Under the pieces are notes generated by a model. That model was not told the origin of the DNA and made no database searches. It was given only the letters and a program-made list of their open reading frames with translations. This document shows, piece by piece, positions 12,977-20,093 of a stretch of DNA of 38,952 nucleotides. Position 1 is the first letter of the stretch, and each line of letters starts with the position of its first letter. The stretch is taken from positions 1 to 38,952 of the IMG/VR virus record IMGVR_UViG_3300050015_000339; one strand, 5' to 3'. The stretch comes from a virus. The translations under genes were made by a program, and so were the position numbers.

Positions 12977-14599
12977 TTAGTTAGCTCGCCTAAATGATTT
13001 CACATTGCCCCAGTCACCCGTGATGCAGTACAACCCGTACTGCCACTGGCGATTAGTTGCCAACCTGTACGCCTGGCAGATATAGTTCACGCCCGCGATC
13101 TCGGTGGCGAACTCTCCACCGGCCGGCAGCAGACCCATCAGCGCCCCCGCCTTCTCCAGCGATGCCGCCGGATTGAGTGGGATGATATGCTGCTGCATCT
13201 CAACACCCAGCGCGACCTCGATCTCCGCCTGCGATACCAGGTTATTATCTAGTTGCGACTTGACCAGCCCTCTGAACCATGCCCAATTCGCAATCAACAT
13301 GGCGCCCGGGCACTCTTTCTCATCCCGGACCGCTTTGTGGTAGGTGAGCCGGTCTATCCCCAGGCCGGCAGCCTTCAGCATCACCGCCGCGCACCACACC
13401 GCGTTATCCAGCCGCTTACCGTCCGGCAGGTGGCTGGTAAAGTTTCCGACGATCTCGATATGCCTGGTTTGTCGGTTATTATCCGTTACCCCTATGCCGT
13501 CCTGGTTGAGTGGTGTAAATAGCCCGATCCCCACCTGGTCGACAAACGTGTGCGGGCCGCGATCCCATCCCCAGCTGGCGTAGGTGTTGCGCATGGACCC
13601 CTTCCAATAGTTCCACCCGCCCCACTGATCCCACAGCGCCTCATCCGGATCCTCGCTATGGTGCATGATCACCCAATCATATGTCCCCGCCAGATTCAAC
13701 CCTTCGGCGTACTTGCGAAAGTCTGCCTGGTTCATCTGCCGGCCATCGAACGCGAATACTACCGGCGGCGTTACCGGCGGCGTTACTGTTGCACTTTCCA
13801 TCTTGCTCACCACCTTCCCCCATATCGAATCCACGCGAAACTTTGCGAACTCTGCCTGCAGCCCATCGCCGGCGCTGAACACCACCGCCCCGATCACCCG
13901 CGGATACCGCTGAAGGAGCTGGTCATAGACACCAAAGTCCCCGATGATCTCATCCTCGTTGCAGGTGTACTGCCAACCCGGCCGGCCTTTGTATTTGACC
14001 TTGCCCTGGGCGTCCATACCATCTTCGACAATATCGCGTCCGCACTCGGTGATAGCGAGGTCGTGCTCCATCAACAGCGGGCTATGCACCCACCGCCCGC
14101 AATGCCAACTGTTGGCTATATCCGCCGTATCACTCCAATATTCGTGCAACCCAACTATGTCACCTGAGTGCATCGCATTCAGCGCGCCTGCATATTTCAA
14201 CACCACCGGCAGATCCGGCCGGCCCACCGACCAATCACCCACGCACACCGGGATATTGTCCACGTGTGCTAACCTGAGGAGCTCCACCAGGAATAGGTTG
14301 TACGCATCGGCCACCGGATCATCGATCTCGTTGTATGTTGACATCGCGCACCGCCCGCCGTAACCCAGGCATTGCAGCATCTCGCCGCGATATCGGTTGT
14401 AGAACCCTCGAGCATTGTTCACCGGATTATTCAACGGCTGGTCCCCCAGCGTTTTGCGCCAGATCATCAGTGTATTCGGCCCCACCTGCTGCCGTACCTG
14501 TCGCCAGTATTCCGGACTGACGTTGACTAGCTTGATTACGGGGCTGGGGCCATATGCCCCTGCGAACCCGCCAACCGTGTGCAAGCCGATTTTACGCAT
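12977..14599 (-). CDS. Two-domain endolysin: glycosidase-like plus N-acetylmuramoyl-L-alanine amidase
   Basis: 540 residues. Residues 1-265 resemble a TIM-barrel glycoside hydrolase: TYNEIDD (Glu91) fits an acid/base and AITECGRD (Glu185) a nucleophile. A short TVTPPVTPPV linker follows. Residues 283-445 fit an amidase_2/PGRP domain: VIMHHSE (His313-His314), HTFVDQVGIGLFTPLNQ, a metal-ligand His380 in RHIEIVGN, and ECPG where the family usually has a Cys or His ligand. The last 90 residues may bind cell wall. Two cutting activities in one lysin; its stop overlaps nothing but lies 45 bases before the next gene. Confidence 0.8.
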   Translation of the reverse strand: MRKIGLHTVGGFAGAYGPSPVIKLVNVSPEYWRQVRQQVGPNTLMIWRKTLGDQPLNNPVNNARGFYNRYRGEMLQCLGYGGRCAMSTYNEIDDPVADAYNLFLVELLRLAHVDNIPVCVGDWSVGRPDLPVVLKYAGALNAMHSGDIVGLHEYWSDTADIANSWHCGRWVHSPLLMEHDLAITECGRDIVEDGMDAQGKVKYKGRPGWQYTCNEDEIIGDFGVYDQLLQRYPRVIGAVVFSAGDGLQAEFAKFRVDSIWGKVVSKMESATVTPPVTPPVVFAFDGRQMNQADFRKYAEGLNLAGTYDWVIMHHSEDPDEALWDQWGGWNYWKGSMRNTYASWGWDRGPHTFVDQVGIGLFTPLNQDGIGVTDNNRQTRHIEIVGNFTSHLPDGKRLDNAVWCAAVMLKAAGLGIDRLTYHKAVRDEKECPGAMLIANWAWFRGLVKSQLDNNLVSQAEIEVALGVEMQQHIIPLNPAASLEKAGALMGLLPAGGEFATEIAGVNYICQAYRLATNRQWQYGLYCITGDWGNVKSFRRAN

Positions 14600-14777
14600 C
14601 GGGCTTCTTCGTTGTCTCAGGCGTCTCCGCTGGCTTCGGTGGCTCCAATAACGCCGCTAGTCCGTCCATCCGTCCCTTCCAATAGTTCACGTTTGCCATC
14701 GATTGCTCATAGTTTTTCTGAGCATCGGCCAGCGCTTCCCGAATCTGCTTCATAATCCGTGCGTCAATCTCGTCCAT
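14592..14777 (-). CDS. Small coiled-coil protein
   Basis: 61 residues, MDEIDARIMKQIREALADAQ then YEQSMANVNYWKGRMDGLAAL, ending in a Pro/Thr/Lys tail. It is largely one amphipathic helix. GAGGGG precedes the ATG, and its end overlaps the endolysin start by eight bases. Probably a minor tail-tip or lysis accessory protein. Confidence 0.55.
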   Translation of the reverse strand: MDEIDARIMKQIREALADAQKNYEQSMANVNYWKGRMDGLAALLEPPKPAETPETTKKPDA

Positions 14778-14787
14778 GTTCCCCTCC

Positions 14788-15063
14788 CTAGTCTATTGTT
14801 GCCGTGTTTGTTGCATCCGAGGCCGCAACCGCCGCCTGCCTAACCTGGTAGCGGTGCAAAGCGATGAGTTTGCCCCTCACGTAACCATCTATCAACGCCA
14901 GCTTCTGCGCTGTGGTCATATCAGCATAGGGCTGCGCCTGCTCCCCCTGGGCATATAGCACCCGCGCGATGTTATCCAGCATCGGCGTGATAACCGCCGT
15001 TTCTGCCGTGAGTTTGATGGTGAGCGTGGTTTTGCCTGCTGCCGCGGATAAAGTTGTTGTCAT
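14788..15063 (-). CDS. Small tail-region protein
   Basis: 91 residues with GGAGGGG before the ATG. The N-terminal part is Thr-rich beta-like (TTLTIKLTAETAVIT); the rest is helical (DNIARVLYAQGEQAQ, AQKLALIDGYVRGKLIALH). Position at the end of the tail-fibre block suggests a minor structural protein or fibre-assembly factor. No family recognised. Confidence 0.55.
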   Translation of the reverse strand: MTTTLSAAAGKTTLTIKLTAETAVITPMLDNIARVLYAQGEQAQPYADMTTAQKLALIDGYVRGKLIALHRYQVRQAAVAASDATNTATID

Positions 15064-15071
15064 GCCCCCTC

Positions 15072-15287
15072 CTACACCGTCGAAATTGTTATCCAGCCAC
15101 CATCAACGCCCGTCCACATTTTCAGCACCTTGCCGCCCGACCCCAACCACCAGTCTTTCCACATGTCGTAGTTAGCGGTTGGCGTCAACGTGTTGTTACG
15201 CAACATCGCCAACCGCGCGCCCTTCATGGCCACCTTGAATCCCCAACTGCTAGTCAATCTAGCAGCACCCTGTTTGGAGTTTGCCAT
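15072..15287 (-). CDS. Small tail-region protein
   Basis: 71 residues (MANSKQGAARLTSSWGFKVA, NYDMWKDWWLGSGGKVLKMW, DGGWITISTV). Trp- and Gly-rich, beta-like end. Tail-tip position only; function unknown. Confidence 0.5.
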   Translation of the reverse strand: MANSKQGAARLTSSWGFKVAMKGARLAMLRNNTLTPTANYDMWKDWWLGSGGKVLKMWTGVDGGWITISTV

Positions 15288-15290
15288 TGC

Positions 15291-16097
15291 TTACCCCTGC
15301 GTCCATCGCACTTCACCAGCAATAAGAGATATTGTGGTCGTTGAAGGGATGAAAATTAAGAACGGGACGGTATCATTCCATAGCCGAGGAAACCCGCTGG
15401 TCAGTGCATCAATCGCATTCGGCACGTTTGAGCTTGTCAGTTCCAACCTGGCAATAACCCGGTACAGCACGACGTGAATAACGCCACTTGTCCAAGTGGC
15501 AGATAATGTAAGCGATTCCGCCGTCTGGATTCCCAAGTCGCCCGCTGCTAACCCGATAGGATAAAACGAACCAACGGCAGACGTGGCGAATGCAGGCGTG
15601 ATATGTATCGCCGTGTGCCCTGTTGCCCCCGCCGAATTAGTGTACTTTAGTGTCAGTGTCGGCGTTCCCGCGCCAGTCACGGTCGATACCTCAACTGCAG
15701 CATATACTTCGACGCCGTTGGCTGCGCCAAGAGCATCTCGAGTCGGTATATTTGCGTGGCCAGCAAACACCTGTTCAGCCGTGCTTGTCACGTCCAAGCC
15801 GCTATTTTGCCACAGACGGTCGCAGAGCATCAGGGTTCCGCCGATTGTCGCCATGCCTTGCAATCTGGCAAGATATGTATTGCCACTCACTGGGTTGGTA
15901 AAGGGTATCTGTCCAAGCAGGGTCGTTAGCACCTCGCCACCGATGCCAGGCGTGGGCGCAACGCCTGCCCCAGGATGCCCACCAAGATAAAACAGCGAGT
16001 GCAGACGCCCTGCTACAAGCGTGGGAGTCGCCGCTTTCATGAATTGCCGCCCATACTGCATACCAGCGAGGGCTTGGTCGAGAGTAACAATGCTCAT
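15291..16097 (-). CDS. Predicted virion tail protein, beta-rich
   Basis: 268 residues with GGAGG before the ATG. Segments LARLQGMATIGGTLMLCDRLW, ANGVEVYAAVEVSTVTGAGTPTLTLKYTN (in outline) and SLTLSATWTSGVIHVVLYRVIARLEL alternate as beta strands, and Thr/Ser/Gly content is high. It sits with other tail-tip genes and probably forms part of a fibre, collar or decoration. No enzymatic motif is visible. Confidence 0.6.
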   Translation of the reverse strand: MSIVTLDQALAGMQYGRQFMKAATPTLVAGRLHSLFYLGGHPGAGVAPTPGIGGEVLTTLLGQIPFTNPVSGNTYLARLQGMATIGGTLMLCDRLWQNSGLDVTSTAEQVFAGHANIPTRDALGAANGVEVYAAVEVSTVTGAGTPTLTLKYTNSAGATGHTAIHITPAFATSAVGSFYPIGLAAGDLGIQTAESLTLSATWTSGVIHVVLYRVIARLELTSSNVPNAIDALTSGFPRLWNDTVPFLIFIPSTTTISLIAGEVRWTQG

Positions 16098-16116
16098 CTG
16101 ATTGCCTCCATTATGT

Positions 16117-17730
16117 CTAGATACTTAACCACATATCACCCACACTCGGATTTATTGGAGCGTGATTAGATATTGTAAATCGTGGCGTGTTGGCTTGCTG
16201 TGCCACGCCAGTCAGATTTGTACCATCCCCGGTGATGCTATATGCGCTGAAATTGCCTGCGGCAACAACGTTATTACTGACGAGTAGTGCCAGAGTGGGT
16301 CTAGCTGGCATGGTAGACTGTTTCCCGGCCCCCAGGTATAGAGGATGCAGATTCCCTGAGTTAATATAGCTAATGGCCCCAGAATCCCCCATAAAGATCT
16401 TGTTATTAGCCCCATTGAATCGATAAATGACCCAGTTGTCCCCGGCAGCGGTGGAAGTTCCGAGCAGATTAAATCCAACAGTGCGAGTCGCGACGGAGCC
16501 ACTTGCCGCAATCTCTCCCTGCAAGGAGCCGTCAGTCCCCCCATACAACCCGATGGGAAAATTGGATGGCCCAACGTCCAATACATGCGCAGCCGTCGCT
16601 AGTCCAATAGCAACCTGACAGCCAGTTATCCTCAATTGGTTGAGCGTATCATCGAATGTCATCAGCGGCCCCGCCACCTGGCCGATGGTGCCGCCGTTGG
16701 GCACGATGGTCGAGGCAGGCAGGATGAGAGTGTTATCTATCACTACGCCATGGCCGCCAGTGCGCTCTCCGATATGGTCGGCGGTAATGGTGCCAGGCAG
16801 GTCGAGAGCTATAATTCCTCTGAAGTCGGGGTTAGCGTCCGACCCTGATACCGGCCCCATCAGAGCGGTATGGGCAGGCTTGACTGGCAGCGCCAAAACA
16901 CCGGTGATTGTCACGTCTGTAAACGTCCCCGCCTCTGGGAAACTTCCCCCGACCACCATCCCGTCAGCTGTCCCACCGACGATGCTGGCTATCCCTGAAA
17001 CCTGGGTAACGACCGTGCTGACGCTCGCGCCGGTCGCTCCCCCAGCGTTACGCGCCGCACTGACCACCGCCCCCGCCAGTACCTGCGCGTCGCTGGCTGC
17101 CTCGCGTTCGATGGTGCTGATCTCCATGACGGCAATCAGCTCGCCCGCATCATCAAAAGACCACCCTGCCGACATCACGTTGAAATCATCATCTATCACA
17201 TAGGCGGCCTCGCCGTTGACCGTGGTGGTCGTGGTGACGTGGATCGTCTGCCCCAGCGCGAATAATGTTGTCAGCCCAGCCACCGTGATAGTGTAAAAGT
17301 CGGCGATCGTATCGTGCTGCCCCAACCACTCCAACGCCTCGTCGAATAATTTATCGGCAGCGTATTGCTGTTTCAATGTCAGGCTGTTGTAAGTAGTAGG
17401 CATATCCACCGGCAACGGCACCACGCGATCTCTGCGCCTTAGGTTGGTCTCTGAGTCGCTGTTGCAGATATAACCGGCTGTCTTGTCGAGCACATAGGGT
17501 GCTGTCGCCGTCCGGCTGGTATCGGCCAGCGACACTCCCGTTGCCCTGGGATAGATGCGCGAGACATACTCGGTGCGGTCGGTGCGCGGCGTGATCGAGA
17601 GTAATCGGACTTGTGTGCGCTGTATAACGTCCACCTCGGCCAGTACCTGCGAGGCGATAACGAATGGATTCTGAATCGCGTCCACCTCGGCCAGTACCTG
17701 CGAGAGCGTGACCAGATTACCCTCTGTCAT
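16117..17730 (-). CDS. Tail tip / tail fibre protein
   Basis: 537 residues. Residues 1-60 carry a duplicated peptide (SQVLAEVDAIQ and SQVLAEVDVIQ). Residues 60-230 look like a baseplate/tail-tip domain: SITPRTDRTEYVSRIYPRA, DKLFDEALEWLGQHDTIADF, TTLFALGQTIHV and SAGWSFDDAGELIAVMEIS. From about 235 on, Gly/Thr/Ser-rich beta repeats (GGTADGMVVGGSFPEAGTF, ITGVLALPVK, PSNFPIGLYGGTDGSL) resemble fibre shafts ending in a small cap. It likely contacts the host surface. Its start shares bases with the preceding stop. Confidence 0.65.
   Translation of the reverse strand: MTEGNLVTLSQVLAEVDAIQNPFVIASQVLAEVDVIQRTQVRLLSITPRTDRTEYVSRIYPRATGVSLADTSRTATAPYVLDKTAGYICNSDSETNLRRRDRVVPLPVDMPTTYNSLTLKQQYAADKLFDEALEWLGQHDTIADFYTITVAGLTTLFALGQTIHVTTTTTVNGEAAYVIDDDFNVMSAGWSFDDAGELIAVMEISTIEREAASDAQVLAGAVVSAARNAGGATGASVSTVVTQVSGIASIVGGTADGMVVGGSFPEAGTFTDVTITGVLALPVKPAHTALMGPVSGSDANPDFRGIIALDLPGTITADHIGERTGGHGVVIDNTLILPASTIVPNGGTIGQVAGPLMTFDDTLNQLRITGCQVAIGLATAAHVLDVGPSNFPIGLYGGTDGSLQGEIAASGSVATRTVGFNLLGTSTAAGDNWVIYRFNGANNKIFMGDSGAISYINSGNLHPLYLGAGKQSTMPARPTLALLVSNNVVAAGNFSAYSITGDGTNLTGVAQQANTPRFTISNHAPINPSVGDMWLSI
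17628..17704 (-). repeat. 26-bp direct repeat, 51-bp period
   Basis: The same 26 bases occur at 17628-17653 and 17679-17704, encoding SQVLAEVD twice at the start of the tail-tip protein. It looks like a recent in-frame duplication of 17 codons. Confidence 0.85.
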
Positions 17731-18770
17731 TACCCCACCGCCGCGCCGATTTCGAGCGCATTAATTTTCGCTATAGTCCACGCCGCGCTGTCTATCGGGT
17801 CAACATCCATAATAAGCGACTTGACCGCGTAGTTTGTGCTGAGCGCAATATCCGTCTGCTGCTGTGTCGTCCCTCCGCTCCTAATTACCGGCGTTATATT
17901 AGCTCCACCTGTATCTAATTTGGCACGACTTATCCATTTTACCGCACTTACGGAACCTGCTGCCGGCATAGAAGAAGTATCCAACGTATAGAGGTCGTAG
18001 GCGTCCACCGTTGCATCGCTCACATAATCCGCATCGCTGGCCGGTATCTCATCCACGCATTGCCAGTTAGCCCCAGCCGATGGCGTCATATCTGGCGCGT
18101 GTGCAGCCGAATTACCATTCACGAATGCTAGTCGAATACCACCCTGCCCTATCCATCCAGTATTGACCGCTCCGGTCGTGTCGTTGATGGAAATATCGTC
18201 CACATAACCAGTAACACCGTTCCAGTAATTATGATAGACACGCCCAAAATGAACCAACCTTATACCGGCGACATTGGCGTTAAGTGTATCTCCTGTGAAA
18301 TCTAAGGATATCGCTCCGTCAATCTTTATCATTACTCTACCATTGGGAGCGTCGGCAATTTTGATATAGACCTCTACGCAGCACCATGAATTGAGCGGAA
18401 TAGGTATTGTCCCAATTGCTATATTATTCATAGTAGGTGAAGTAGAAGATAGCATAGGCAGCAGAGACGCAGCAATGAGTCCTACTAATATTTGATTTGC
18501 TCCCAGATAATCTTTGAATTGAATAAGAGGAGGATAAGTCATATCAAGCACCACGGTTCCCGTCAGATAAAGCCCGAATCTGACATACAATTCTGTAACA
18601 TTTGCAGCTAACGTGGCTTCTCCAAACTGCGAATCAGCCCCTGGCGTCCCAAGAAGCATCGAATACGCTCCGGTACGTTTTTGTGCTGTACTAACAATAG
18701 TTTGTGCCCCCACAGAAGAAAACGCCCCCAGCGACCCGTCCTCGAAGCCCGTCATAAATATTCTAGCCAT
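17730..18770 (-). CDS. Lectin-like (jelly-roll) tail protein
   Basis: 346 residues with GGAGAG before the ATG. Residues 1-205 follow a LamG/concanavalin-type sandwich: FMTGFEDGSLGAFSSVG, YSMLLGTPG, ELYVRFGLYLTGT, WCCVEVYIKIADAPNGRVMI, SLDFTGDTLN and GYVDDISIND. The C-terminal 140 residues (DADYVSDATVDAYDLYTLD, AVKSLIMDVDPIDSAAWTI) form a second beta domain. Such proteins often bind glycans as phage receptor-binding components. It lies between two tail-tip genes. Confidence 0.65.
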   Translation of the reverse strand: MARIFMTGFEDGSLGAFSSVGAQTIVSTAQKRTGAYSMLLGTPGADSQFGEATLAANVTELYVRFGLYLTGTVVLDMTYPPLIQFKDYLGANQILVGLIAASLLPMLSSTSPTMNNIAIGTIPIPLNSWCCVEVYIKIADAPNGRVMIKIDGAISLDFTGDTLNANVAGIRLVHFGRVYHNYWNGVTGYVDDISINDTTGAVNTGWIGQGGIRLAFVNGNSAAHAPDMTPSAGANWQCVDEIPASDADYVSDATVDAYDLYTLDTSSMPAAGSVSAVKWISRAKLDTGGANITPVIRSGGTTQQQTDIALSTNYAVKSLIMDVDPIDSAAWTIAKINALEIGAAVG

Positions 18771-18782
18771 GTTGCTCTCCTC

Positions 18783-19877
18783 TCATGGCGTCGCCGCCCC
18801 GTCGGCTGTATAGCCGGAGTCGGTAAACGTCGTTATCCAGTCGATCTGCATCACCCCGCCCACCAGGCTGGCCAGGAAGTGCCCGCCCACCTGGTCGCGC
18901 AGATATCGCAGAGCCGCCAACACGGTCATGTCCTTAATCTCGCCATAGGCCGTTTTAGATGTATCGGCGTATCCGCTGGTCTTCCAACCTGCCGGCGCAT
19001 AGGCCATAATTAGGTTCAGGCCGTTCAGCGTCGGCTGGTCGGCATACACCTCGATCTCGGTGATCTCTAGATCGGACGTCCACTCTACATCCACGTATAT
19101 TCGGATCCAATACCACGACCCCGAGGCCGCCGTCACTGTCGAGCGTATCCAATCGGTTGGCCTTGTCCAGGATATCACCCCCGTCTGCGCCATCGTCGTG
19201 CCGCCTGCAATAGTACCGTCAACGAGGCCGCTCACCCCAGTCCAACCACTGGGTCCGTTATATTGGATGCAGATATGCGCCCCTGGATAAGTATTCGCCA
19301 TGTGGATGGTCGCTCTAATCGCGTCGAACAGGCTGTCAAAGCCGGCATACAAATAGTTGATCCAGTCGGCCTGCACTTCGCTCAAAACCACCGGGTACGA
19401 CGTAGCCGGGTTGCCATCATACAGTTCAACCATGTCGCGTTCCCACCAATGATCCTGACCTGTAATGATCCAGTACGACATCCAGATATTCCTCACCGCG
19501 CCATTCGTCCCAATCGCCATCCAATCCTGTTCGACGATCGGCAGCGACACGATCGTCCTGTCTGATAACTCCCCGATCCGTGTCTGCCCGCTCACCGGGA
19601 ACCTGCTGCCGCTCAGCTTGTTCACGTCCGGATCCTTGCCGTCCAGGCTCCCCGACGATAGCAGGATCTCGCTGCCGGCCGGCGTGCCATACACATCCAC
19701 CCGCCTCCCCGCCACCAGCAGATCCACATTCGCCTTCTTGGCCCAGCACTCGAATGACCACTTGCCCGCGCCGTCCATCACGTCATTCAGCGTCCAATCC
19801 AGGATATGGTCCACCACACCCACGTCAGCGCCCGCCGGCGTAATTATGTGCGCGTGCAGGTTAGCTACTCGGCTCAT
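18783..19877 (-). CDS. Tail tip / distal tail-like protein
   Basis: 364 residues. The first about 125 residues (HIITPAGADVGVVDHILDW, GAGKWSFECWAKK, VAGRRVDVYG, RTIVSLPIVEQDWMAIGTNG) fit a baseplate hub-like start. The middle (about 130-285) has carbohydrate-binding character (WWERDMVELYDGNPATSYPV, WYWIRIYVDVEWTSDLEIT). The C-terminus (MTVLAALRYLRDQVGGHFLA, MQIDWITTF) recalls the hub region and stops abruptly. The ribosome site GAGGGGA is supplied by the edge of an upstream repeat. The gene directly follows the tape measure across a repeat block. Confidence 0.65.
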   Translation of the reverse strand: MSRVANLHAHIITPAGADVGVVDHILDWTLNDVMDGAGKWSFECWAKKANVDLLVAGRRVDVYGTPAGSEILLSSGSLDGKDPDVNKLSGSRFPVSGQTRIGELSDRTIVSLPIVEQDWMAIGTNGAVRNIWMSYWIITGQDHWWERDMVELYDGNPATSYPVVLSEVQADWINYLYAGFDSLFDAIRATIHMANTYPGAHICIQYNGPSGWTGVSGLVDGTIAGGTTMAQTGVISWTRPTDWIRSTVTAASGSWYWIRIYVDVEWTSDLEITEIEVYADQPTLNGLNLIMAYAPAGWKTSGYADTSKTAYGEIKDMTVLAALRYLRDQVGGHFLASLVGGVMQIDWITTFTDSGYTADGAATP

Positions 19878-19884
19878 GCCCGTC

Positions 19885-20070
19885 CCCTCTTCTCTGCGTC
19901 CTCTGCGGCTCTGCGCGAGGTATCGTCATTCCGGCACGGTACTTGGCCGGAATCCATCCCCTCTTCTCCGCGTCCTCTGCGCAAGATAAATACCCTCGCG
20001 CGGAGAACGCAGAGATCGCAGAGAATATAGGAATTTCTCCCTCTGCGTCCTCTGCGGCTCTGCGCGAGTA
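19885..20070. repeat. Repeat block between tape measure and tail-tip genes (B, A, B, inverted B, B)
   Basis: The 215-base gap is almost entirely repeat. Family B units (TCTGCGTCCTCTGCGGCTCT type ending GCGCGAG) lie at 19888-19920, 19965-19990 and 20040-20070; one inverted B lies near 19993-20025; a long-loop family A copy (ATTCCGGC...GCCGGAAT) lies at 19925-19960. A 79-codon minus-strand frame here is made only of repeat translation. Confidence 0.9.
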
Positions 20071-20093
20071 ATATTCCAATATTCTTTCTCCGC

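Noticed and set aside
19885-20070. Repeat block as a CRISPR array
   Set aside because: Units are adjacent, unequally spaced, of several families and in mixed orientation; no spacers of constant length.
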